Below are positions 8,465-15,233 of a DNA stretch of 15,802 bases, piece by piece. The translations under genes and the position numbers were made by a program. The notes beneath the pieces are model-generated. The model ran no database searches, was not told the DNA's origin, and was given only the letters and a program-made list of their open reading frames with translations. How positions within the stretch are numbered: the stretch's first letter is position 1; every line of letters begins with the position of its first letter. This DNA is from SZUA-229 sp036567985 (GTDB lineage Bacteria > Pseudomonadota > Gammaproteobacteria > SZUA-229), in the NCBI GenBank assembly GCA_036567985.1, contig DATCTK010000053.1, positions 1 to 15,802 on the forward strand, in the 5' to 3' direction.

Positions 8465-9553
8465 ATGTCAGCAAAGCTGCCTCTGTCAACGCCACCGAAA
8501 AACATCTGTATCCTGCGACTGTCTGCGCTGGGTGATGTGAGCCATGTGATTCCGCTTGTCAGGCAAGTTCAGGCACAGTGGCCCGATTGTGAGATCACCT
8601 GGGTATGCGGTAAATTTGAGCATAAATTATTACAACTGCTGCCGGATATTAACTTTGTGGTGTTTGATAAAAAGGCGGGCTGGAAAGCCTACTATTCGCT
8701 GTGGAAAAGTCTGCGTAAACAACGTTTTGATGTGTTGCTGCATATGCAGGTGGCGGCACGGGCGAATATTGCCAGTCGCATGATCAGCGCAAAAATCCGA
8801 CTGGGCTGGGACAAACAGCGTTCCCGTGATCTGCATCAGCTGTTTATAAACCATGCGGTGCCCACAGCGCTGATGCAGCATCAGGTGGATGGCTTTATGT
8901 CATTCGGAAAAACATTGGGCCTGCAATCTGCTTCGCCGCAATGGAATCTGCCACTGACACAAAAAGCTCGTACATTTGCACGCACCCATGTGCAAGCTGA
9001 TAAACCGTTACTGGTGATCTCTGCCTGTTCCAGTCATGCATTACGTAACTGGCGAGCGGAGGCTTATGCACAGGTCGCCGACTATGCCGTCGAACGTTAT
9101 AGTTTTCAGGCGATTTTAAGCGGTGGTCCTGCAGATATAGAAGTTGAGATGGCGAAGGCAATACAGCAGCAGATGAAACAGCCGGTGCTTAATCTGGTTG
9201 CGAAGGATACGCTGGAAGAGCTGCTGGGGCTGTTACAGGCGGCGGATGTTGTGATCTCGCCGGATTCAGGGCCAGCGCATCTGGCTAATGCGCTGGCGGT
9301 GCCGGTGATAGGTTTATATGCCTGCACCTGGAGCAGGCGCAGTGGCCCTTATAATTCACTGAACTACTGTGTTGATAAATTCGAGCAGGCAGCCGAGCAG
9401 TTTCTGGGGAAAAAAGCCGAGGAACTTTTCTGGGGAACAAAAATTGAAAAGCCTGGTGTGATGGATCTGATTAGTGTCGAGGAAGTGTGTCAACAGCTGG
9501 ATAAACTGGTTGCGGATAAATCGCTGCCATTAAACTATAAGCGCGACGCTTAA
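8465..9553 (+). CDS. glycosyltransferase family 9 protein, probable LPS heptosyltransferase
   Basis: GT9 enzymes transfer L-glycero-D-manno-heptose from ADP-heptose to the inner core of LPS. This 362-residue protein begins with ICILRLSALGDVSHVIP. D24 aligns with the catalytic aspartate (D13) of E. coli WaaC. The C-terminal domain has ISPDSGPAHLANALAVPVIGLY from about residue 261, the usual donor-binding segment, followed by SRRSGPY. Whether it is heptosyltransferase I, II or a later one (WaaC, WaaF or WaaQ type) cannot be decided, so no gene symbol is given. The gene begins 3 bases after the preceding stop and ends the + strand arm of the locus. Confidence 0.85.
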   Translation: MSAKLPLSTPPKNICILRLSALGDVSHVIPLVRQVQAQWPDCEITWVCGKFEHKLLQLLPDINFVVFDKKAGWKAYYSLWKSLRKQRFDVLLHMQVAARANIASRMISAKIRLGWDKQRSRDLHQLFINHAVPTALMQHQVDGFMSFGKTLGLQSASPQWNLPLTQKARTFARTHVQADKPLLVISACSSHALRNWRAEAYAQVADYAVERYSFQAILSGGPADIEVEMAKAIQQQMKQPVLNLVAKDTLEELLGLLQAADVVISPDSGPAHLANALAVPVIGLYACTWSRRSGPYNSLNYCVDKFEQAAEQFLGKKAEELFWGTKIEKPGVMDLISVEEVCQQLDKLVADKSLPLNYKRDA

Positions 9554-9587
9554 AGACTATTTTTTTAGCAGTGATTCGAAATAGTCT
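9554..9587. terminator. hairpin between the convergent operons (possible two-way terminator)
   Basis: AGACTATTT at 9554-9562 and AAATAGTCT at 9579-9587 are perfect 9-bp inverted repeats around a 16-base loop. The structure starts just after the + strand stop (9551-9553) and covers the stop of the - strand gene (9557-9559). The stem is AT-rich, and the T-run lies at its inner edge rather than after it. It is therefore not a classic intrinsic terminator, but it is the only obvious structure where the two transcripts meet. Confidence 0.35.
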
Positions 9588-10645
9588 ATGTGGTTCTGGA
9601 TCGTGGTCTGGGAAGACAGCTCGTTTTTCAGTTTGTTGCGGGTGTTAGCTGACAGTTTTTGCAGAATTTCAGGGTGGTTGTACAGTCGGCGTATGCGATG
9701 CGCAATACCGCTGGCATCTCGTAGTGGCACCACATAACCATTTACTCCGTCTTCAATAATTTCCATGCTGCCTTCATTGGCAGAGGTGATCACCGGCGTG
9801 CCATAGGCCAGTGATTCAAGAATCACTCTTGGCAGACCTTCACGAATTGATGGCAGCACCAGTACATCACAGGCGGCAATGATTTCCGGCGCATCGTTAC
9901 GGTAACCGGTGATGTGTATTCTGTCTTTCATGCCGCTCTTTTCAATTTGTGACACATAGGGTTCCCTGGAGATTTTTTCACCCACCAGAATGATATGCAG
10001 ATCCTTCAGGTCGGCCAGCTCGCGCGCGGCCTTGATCACGTAGATTAATCCTTTATGCGGTCGTGCATTGGCAACACAGGCGACATTGAAATTATTTTTG
10101 CTGGTGTCAAACTGGCTGAGGTCCGCCTCTGGCTGGTCGTACCAGGCCAGGTCGTGGCCCTTGTAAATAGTTACCACATTATTTTTTGCATGCGACCATA
10201 CACGCTTGCGTACATAATTTTCTACTGCATGTGAAACACAGATTACACCATTGACCCGTGGATGCAGAATCGTCATGTATGTGCTGGGGTCTCTGCGGTA
10301 CAGCCCACCGGTAGTGCCGCGATAAACAACCAGCCTGGCGCGGGTACCGATACAGGCAAAGGCTGCATTGGGAATGGTGCGTGAGTTGGTGGCATAAACA
10401 ATATCAATCTTGTTCTGCTTAATGGTCTGGCGAATCAGCCGGATCGTGCTCCAGCTGAGTTTGCGTTTTGGCGGGCAGTCAATTACCTGGATGCCGTGCT
10501 CAATAAAACGCGGCACATATTCACGGTGCTTATTGGTAATAATGGTGATCTTGTGCCCGGCTTTTGCCAGGCCGATATAAATTTCCGACTCCGGTCTCAG
10601 GCTATTATAGGATCCGCCGGATGGAGGTAAAACCAGTAGATTCAT
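9557..10645 (-). CDS. glycosyltransferase family 4 protein
   Basis: This is a 362-residue GT-B glycosyltransferase. The N-terminal half has PPSGGSYNSLRPESEIYIGL, with a glycine-rich loop expected near the acceptor site, and ICVSHAVENYVRK. The C-terminal donor-binding half has CVANARPHKGL, IILVGE and the EX7E motif at E269 and E277, within EGLPRVILE. The ATG at 10643-10645 is preceded by a TAGG-type ribosome site, and the upstream gene ends 3 bases before it, so the two are almost certainly co-transcribed. It faces the heptosyltransferase operon, with 3 bases between stop codons. It is probably an LPS core or surface-glycan transferase; the sugar is unknown. Confidence 0.87.
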   Translation of the reverse strand: MNLLVLPPSGGSYNSLRPESEIYIGLAKAGHKITIITNKHREYVPRFIEHGIQVIDCPPKRKLSWSTIRLIRQTIKQNKIDIVYATNSRTIPNAAFACIGTRARLVVYRGTTGGLYRRDPSTYMTILHPRVNGVICVSHAVENYVRKRVWSHAKNNVVTIYKGHDLAWYDQPEADLSQFDTSKNNFNVACVANARPHKGLIYVIKAARELADLKDLHIILVGEKISREPYVSQIEKSGMKDRIHITGYRNDAPEIIAACDVLVLPSIREGLPRVILESLAYGTPVITSANEGSMEIIEDGVNGYVVPLRDASGIAHRIRRLYNHPEILQKLSANTRNKLKNELSSQTTIQNHIDYFESLLKK

Positions 10646-10648
10646 TGC

Positions 10649-11041
10649 CTACTGATAATCCTGATAGGACTTTTCTTCAACAATATCGGATTTCAGGTGC
10701 AGGTTGATGCGTTTTTTTACATCGGCACGTTGATCGTTGGTGACATACACGCTGCGCGCCAGTTCTATAAAGCGTTCGCCGAAACGTTTTGCACGTTCTT
10801 CATCGCGGATATCATCTTCTATATCCCACAGCGCTTCATTGATGCTTTTGATCTCGGCGCGCATCTGTTGCAGTGCCTCATCTTCATTCACTGCATCATT
10901 CCATACCTGGTTCAGCATGCCCAGTTCGCGGTTGACATTGGCGAGCTTGTCACTGGAGCTAATGCGGGCTGATTTGATTTCAAGGATGGTGATTTTATCC
11001 AGCAGTTCGCCGGGTGAGATGGGAATCAGAATCTGTTTCAT
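10649..11041 (-). CDS. DUF6165-like protein of unknown function
   Basis: This is a 130-residue soluble, charged and mainly helical protein. It starts with ILIPISPGELLDKITILEIK and ends with a KSYQDYQ tail. The start resembles the DUF6165 family, which I recall from LPS and capsule gene clusters; the family name is from memory. Residues about 25-80 form long amphipathic helices that could pair as a coiled coil. No signal peptide, membrane segment or catalytic motif is visible. It stands immediately upstream of a GT4 gene, so it may support or regulate glycan assembly. No Shine-Dalgarno sequence is evident before the ATG, but the protein start agrees with what I recall of the family. Confidence 0.75.
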   Translation of the reverse strand: MKQILIPISPGELLDKITILEIKSARISSSDKLANVNRELGMLNQVWNDAVNEDEALQQMRAEIKSINEALWDIEDDIRDEERAKRFGERFIELARSVYVTNDQRADVKKRINLHLKSDIVEEKSYQDYQ

Positions 11042-11082
11042 AGCGCGTCGTTTATTTTGAAATAGGAAGTCGTGTGCAGGCC

Positions 11083-11088
11083 ATTATA
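11083..11088 (-). promoter_or_regulatory. candidate -10 box for the DUF6165/GT4 operon
   Basis: On the - strand this reads TATAAT, a perfect -10 hexamer, 41 bases before the start codon of the DUF6165 gene. The -35 position 17 bases upstream reads CAGCAT (11106-11111), a poor match to TTGACA. The promoter may therefore be weak or need an activator. The spacer of 124 bases before the next gene holds nothing else convincing. Confidence 0.45.
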
Positions 11089-11105
11089 AATCCAATGGCG
11101 CCGGG

Positions 11106-11144
11106 ATGCTGAACTTTTTCCACAAACGCCGAGCTGATCAGCAT
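11106..11144. promoter_or_regulatory. 7-bp inverted repeat over the -35 position
   Basis: ATGCTGA at 11106-11112 and TCAGCAT at 11138-11144 are perfect inverted repeats 25 bases apart. The first arm falls exactly on the -35 position of the candidate promoter at 11083-11088. It may be a regulator-binding site. It could also fold at the end of the aldehyde dehydrogenase transcript, but it has no following T-run. Confidence 0.25.
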
Positions 11145-11165
11145 TTTATGCCATAAACTCGGTCG

Positions 11166-12605
11166 CTACAGGCTGTCTGATTTTATCACCATCAGTTTTT
11201 TAATCTGCATGTCCTCGAAGGTGTAGGGAATACCCCCCACCCCCATGCCCGAGTGGCGCAGCCCGGCAAAGGGCATCCAGTCAACACGGAATGCGGTGTG
11301 GTCGTTAATCATTACCGCCGAGGCGTTGAGCCGCCGGTAGGCATACATGGCGCTGTCCAGGTTGCGTGTGCAGATACTCGCCTGGAAGGCCACATCCAGT
11401 GCATTGGCGTGCTGGATGGCTTCATCAATTTCGTCGTATTCATACACACAGATCACCGGGCCGAATATTTCCCTGCAGCTCACATCCGCATCATGGTGAG
11501 GGTTGAGCAGCACCGTGGGTGAATAGCAACTGGCCGACAGCTTGCCCTCACCGGTAATTTTCTCGGCACCGGCGGCAATCGCCTGTTCCACCCAGTCGGC
11601 CACTCGATCGGTTTCGGCGTGGCGGATCAGCGGGCCCACGTCGGTGTCGGCGGATGTGGGGTCACCCACGGTCATGGCCTGGCCCAGCTCGCCCAGCTTT
11701 TGCGCCACCTCACGGGCAATGTCCCGTTGCGCGTAAACCCGTTGCACCGACACACACACCTGGCCTGCATGGTAAAAACCGCCCTTGGCGAGCAGCGGCA
11801 ATATGCTTTCGAGATCCGTATCGGCTTCGACAATCACCGGTGCCACCCCGCCGTGTTCCAGTGCGCAACGGGTGCCGGGGGCCAGTTTTGAGCGCAGCAT
11901 CCAGCCCACACCAGCGCTGCCGATAAAGCTGAAAAAGCCGACACGGGCATCAGTCACCAGTTTCTCGGCGACATCATGGCTTTCCGGCGTCACCACCTGT
12001 GCCCATTCAGCCGGCAGGCCCGCCTGGTGCAGCAGTGTCACCAGCTCATAACAGGACAGCGGCGTGTCATTGGCGGGCTTGATAATCACCGGGCAGCCAG
12101 CGGCAATCGCCGGGCCGACCTGGTGCACAATCAGGTTAATCGGGTGGTTAAAGGCGCTCACCGCAACCACCACACCGATGGGTTCGTGATGCGTCATCGC
12201 AAGGCGGTTCATGGAGGCGGCATTAATCCCCATGGGGATCTCTTCACCGTGGTTGTTGCGCAGGCATTCGACGCAGCTGTGTACGCCGTCGATCGCGCGA
12301 TCCATTTCCACCTGGCTGTCCTTCAGCGGCTTACCACCTTCGCGGGCAGCGAGCTGTGTCAGGCGCTCGGCGTTTTGCTGCATCAGCTGTGCCAGCCGCT
12401 GCAGGATCTCGATGCGTTCCGCAGCCGACAGCCAGCGTGAGCGATCATTAAACAGTTCGCTGGCGACGCCAAGCGCGTGTTCAATCGCCAGGCTGTCCAC
12501 CGTGTCCACCGTGGCAATCAGGCTGTCATCATAGGGGGCTTTAACTTCAAGCTTGCCGCTGGGAATGGTTTGGTGTGCTACCAGATGAGAGTAATGGCTT
12601 GTCAT
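11166..12605 (-). CDS. NAD(P)-dependent aldehyde dehydrogenase
   Basis: Enzymes of this superfamily oxidise an aldehyde to an acid through a thioester on cysteine. The protein has 479 residues, the normal length. N153 in SAFNHP, E250 in ALEHGG and C284 in HAGQVC are the catalytic asparagine, glutamate and cysteine. FIGSAGVG is the cofactor-binding loop. The glutamate motif reads EHGG rather than the usual ELGG. EIFGPV and the C-terminal PFAGLRHSGMG are also present. The substrate cannot be told; C3 or C4 semialdehyde or lactaldehyde-like dehydrogenases are possible. The ATG at 12605 has a good AGGTGA site upstream. The acetolactate synthase gene lies 99 bases upstream on the same strand, so the two may form one unit. 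Confidence 0.9.
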   Translation of the reverse strand: MTSHYSHLVAHQTIPSGKLEVKAPYDDSLIATVDTVDSLAIEHALGVASELFNDRSRWLSAAERIEILQRLAQLMQQNAERLTQLAAREGGKPLKDSQVEMDRAIDGVHSCVECLRNNHGEEIPMGINAASMNRLAMTHHEPIGVVVAVSAFNHPINLIVHQVGPAIAAGCPVIIKPANDTPLSCYELVTLLHQAGLPAEWAQVVTPESHDVAEKLVTDARVGFFSFIGSAGVGWMLRSKLAPGTRCALEHGGVAPVIVEADTDLESILPLLAKGGFYHAGQVCVSVQRVYAQRDIAREVAQKLGELGQAMTVGDPTSADTDVGPLIRHAETDRVADWVEQAIAAGAEKITGEGKLSASCYSPTVLLNPHHDADVSCREIFGPVICVYEYDEIDEAIQHANALDVAFQASICTRNLDSAMYAYRRLNASAVMINDHTAFRVDWMPFAGLRHSGMGVGGIPYTFEDMQIKKLMVIKSDSL

Positions 12606-12704
12606 TGGATCACCTTTTGTCGCTGGTTGCGGATGTTTTATCAGTTGCTGTTTGAGCGTATATCAGCTGCGCATATTGTGTTTATTCGAAGCGCAGGCCG
12701 TTTT

Positions 12705-14369
12705 CTAGATTGTGCAGGCAATATCACCCAGACGTGCTGTGAGTTTGCTGTTTTCCCGGTAATCCACCGGTACCACCACCAGGCTCGGGCCGGCTTCCTT
12801 GAGCGCGCGTTCGAGCACCGGCTTGATATCAGCGGAACGATCGATGGTGTGGCCATGCCAGCCAAAGGCCTCGGCCAGTTGCATCCAGTGGGGGTTATCA
12901 AACGCCAGCTCGGTATGGTGACCGAATTCATTATCCTGCTTCCAGGCAATTAATCCGTATGCCTTATCTTCCCATACCATCACCGTGCAGTTTACCTTGA
13001 GTCGCCTGGCGGTTTCCATCTCCTGCAGATTCATTAAAAATCCGCCATCACCACAAATTGCCAGTATACGCCGTTGCGGGTAAACCATCGAGGCGGCAAT
13101 GGCGCCGGGCAGGGCAAAGCCCATGGCGGCAAACCCGTTGGGGATCAAACAGGTATTGGGCTGGTGACACTGGTAGTGGCGGGCAATCCACATTTTATGT
13201 GCGCCCACATCGGACAGCAGAATATCATCTGCAGCCATCACCGCGCGCGCATCCCAGAGAATTTTCTGTGGTTTTAACAGGCCTTCAGCATCGTCATCGC
13301 GGTGTGCCGCGAGTTCCCGGGACATCTGCTCGCGGGTGGCACGCTGCTGGCTCAGGTCAAAATTCAGTTCGCCCTGCTCGGCACTGTGTTGGGTGATGCG
13401 CTGCATAATTAGGGTGATGGTGTGCGCCAGGTCACCGATCAGTTCCACATCCGGCTGATAGTGTGAGTCGATTTCCGCTGGCTGGAAATCCGCGTGGATA
13501 ATGGTTTTATCGCCCTCACTGTTCCACAGTCGCGGGTGGTATTCCACCATGTCATAACCCAGGGTAATAATCAGGTCAGCGGCATCCACCGCGCAGGTCA
13601 CCAGGTCTTTTGCCTGCAGGCCGATGGTGTACAGGCAGTAATCGGCATCCATGTCCACGCTGCCCTTGCCCATAAAGGTGCTAACCACGCCAATGCCGGT
13701 GGTTTCACACAACAGCCGCAGCTGCTTGCTGGCGCGGCGGCGAATCGCACCATTGCCGGCAAGAATAATTGGCTGCCGCGCCTGTTTGATTAACTCAAAG
13801 GCCTGGTCAATGGCCTTGCTGTCGGGGCCGGGTCGGCGAAAGCGTTTGGGTGTCATCGGCCGGGTGGTGGTCTGGCGTTTGGCAATGTCTTCCGGCAGTT
13901 CAATCAGCACCGCACCCGGTTTTTCCGAGCGTGCTACACGTACCGCCTTGCGTACTATTTCCGGAATATTATCCTGATGCAGAATGGTGGTGGCCCATTT
14001 GGTCACCGGTGCATACATTGCCACCACATCCATAATCTGGTGTGATTCCTTGTGCAGTCGCTGCGATGAGCCCTGCGCGGTGAGTACCAGCATCGGTGCA
14101 TGATCCATATTGGCATCCGCCACACCGGTAATCAGGTTGGTGGCGCCGGGGCCCAGGGTGCCCAAACAGACCGCCGGGTTGCCGGTGAGCCGCCCATATA
14201 CTTCCGCCATAAAGGCCGCGCCCTGTTCATGGCGACACAGAATAAATTTGATCTGTGTTGATTTTTCCAGTGACATCATAAAGTCGGCATTTTCTTCGCC
14301 GGGCACGCCAAAAATATATTCAATGCCTTCCTGTTCCAGGCATTTAACAAACAGGTCGGATGCTTGCAT
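12705..14369 (-). CDS. acetolactate synthase, catabolic (AlsS-like) type
   Basis: This ThDP enzyme is expected to join two pyruvates into acetolactate with loss of CO2. With the ATG at 14369 it has 554 residues, close to Bacillus AlsS. The catalytic glutamate is E48 in RHEQGAAF. The ThDP/Mg motif has GDG at 440-442 and D468 in the following WEDKAYG. GYDMVEYHPRLWN and YQPDVELIGD match the AlsS subgroup rather than IlvB/IlvI. A TTG nine bases upstream is also open, but it sits only 2 bases from the GGAG, whereas the ATG has an 11-base spacing and a family-like start, MQASDLF. No small subunit (ilvN/ilvH) and no acetolactate decarboxylase (alsD) gene is nearby, and an aldehyde dehydrogenase gene follows. 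A related ThDP-enzyme activity cannot be ruled out. Confidence 0.85.
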   Translation of the reverse strand: MQASDLFVKCLEQEGIEYIFGVPGEENADFMMSLEKSTQIKFILCRHEQGAAFMAEVYGRLTGNPAVCLGTLGPGATNLITGVADANMDHAPMLVLTAQGSSQRLHKESHQIMDVVAMYAPVTKWATTILHQDNIPEIVRKAVRVARSEKPGAVLIELPEDIAKRQTTTRPMTPKRFRRPGPDSKAIDQAFELIKQARQPIILAGNGAIRRRASKQLRLLCETTGIGVVSTFMGKGSVDMDADYCLYTIGLQAKDLVTCAVDAADLIITLGYDMVEYHPRLWNSEGDKTIIHADFQPAEIDSHYQPDVELIGDLAHTITLIMQRITQHSAEQGELNFDLSQQRATREQMSRELAAHRDDDAEGLLKPQKILWDARAVMAADDILLSDVGAHKMWIARHYQCHQPNTCLIPNGFAAMGFALPGAIAASMVYPQRRILAICGDGGFLMNLQEMETARRLKVNCTVMVWEDKAYGLIAWKQDNEFGHHTELAFDNPHWMQLAEAFGWHGHTIDRSADIKPVLERALKEAGPSLVVVPVDYRENSKLTARLGDIACTI

Positions 14370-14405
14370 AGGGTTCAAAACTCCAGTTTATTGGCGTGTC
14401 GGGTT

Positions 14406-14430
14406 GCTGTGTTGACACAGCCTCGTGTCA
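14406..14430. promoter_or_regulatory. two overlapping inverted repeats upstream of the acetolactate synthase gene
   Basis: GCTGTGT-TG-ACACAGC at 14406-14421 is a perfect palindrome with 7-bp arms. TGACAC at 14413-14418 and GTGTCA at 14425-14430 form a second, overlapping inverted repeat with 6-bp arms. The first lies 37-52 bases before the start codon at 14369, a usual place for an operator. The arrangement may also give two alternative RNA hairpins. No clear -10/-35 pair was recognised in this 90-base spacer, and neither repeat is followed by a T-run. Confidence 0.35.
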
Positions 14431-14459
14431 GTTCGTTCAATTGACTTTATGATTTCAAT

Positions 14460-15233
14460 TTACTGGCGAATGCCGATACCCCGGTTAAGTAGATACATGG
14501 CATAGCTAAACAGCAGCACATTAAAACCGACGATAATCAGTATGGCCACAGATAAATTGATGTCGCTGGTGCCAATTACACCATAACGAAAGGCATTGAT
14601 CATATACAGTATCGGGTTGGCCAGTGAGATGTTCTGCCAGAAGTCCGGCAGCATTTCCAGTGAATAAAAAATCCCGCCCAGGTAGGTGAGGGGTGTCAGC
14701 ACAAAGGTGGGAATAATACTAATGTCATCAAAACTGTTGGCATAGACCGCGTTAATAAAGCCGGCCATGGAAAACAGTGTGGCGGTGAGAAAAAACACCA
14801 TCAGGCTGAGGGCGTAGTTGTGTATCTCGATGTCGGAAAAAAACATTGCCACCAGTGTTACCACCACGCCGACAATCATGCCGCGGGCCACGCCACCGGC
14901 AACATAGCCCAGCAGAATTAAACTGTTTGGCGTGGGTGATACCAGTAACTCTTCAATACTCTTCTGGAATTTGGCACTGTAAAAAGAAGCCACCACATTG
15001 CCGTAGGAGTTGGTAATCACCGCCATCAGGATTAAACCGGGCACAATATAATCCATGTACTTGTAGCCATCGATATCACCGATTTGCGAGCCGATTAAAT
15101 TACCGAAAATAACAAAGTACAGGGTGGTGGTAATGGCCGGCGGCAGAATCGTCTGTACCCAGATGCGAATAAAGCGCAGGTACTCGCGAATAATAATGGT
15201 TTTTAATGCGTTGTAATTTTCACTCAGGGTCAT
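14460..15233 (-). CDS. yadH: ABC-2 type exporter permease (YadH-like)
   Basis: This is the inner-membrane permease of an ABC-2 exporter, 257 residues, nearly the length of E. coli YadH (256). Its sequence follows YadH closely: RIWVQTILPPAITTTLYF near residue 22, then FGNLIGSQIGD, VPGLILMAVITNSYGN and SIEELLVSP. After these come FDDISIIPTFVLTPLTYLGG and a final RGIGIRQ-type tail. About six hydrophobic segments are visible. Its ATG overlaps the stop of the ATPase gene by 4 bases (15230-15233), so the pair is translationally coupled. The transported substrate of YadGH has not been established to my knowledge. The match to YadH is from memory of that protein. Confidence 0.9.
   Translation of the reverse strand: MTLSENYNALKTIIIREYLRFIRIWVQTILPPAITTTLYFVIFGNLIGSQIGDIDGYKYMDYIVPGLILMAVITNSYGNVVASFYSAKFQKSIEELLVSPTPNSLILLGYVAGGVARGMIVGVVVTLVAMFFSDIEIHNYALSLMVFFLTATLFSMAGFINAVYANSFDDISIIPTFVLTPLTYLGGIFYSLEMLPDFWQNISLANPILYMINAFRYGVIGTSDINLSVAILIIVGFNVLLFSYAMYLLNRGIGIRQ

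Noticed and set aside
12667..12696. Inverted repeat CTGCGC/GCGCAG between the acetolactate synthase and aldehyde dehydrogenase genes as a terminator
   Set aside because: The stem is only 6 bp with an 18-base loop and no following T-run on the - strand, so it is not a convincing terminator.
11253..13793. Several + strand open frames opposite the aldehyde dehydrogenase and acetolactate synthase genes (up to 158 codons)
   Set aside because: The - strand genes carry complete catalytic motifs. The + strand products are of unusual composition, with no domain or convincing ribosome site.
14370..14378. TTG start at 14376-14378 for the acetolactate synthase
   Set aside because: It lies only 2 bases from the GGAG. 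The ATG at 14369 has a workable spacing and a start resembling the family.
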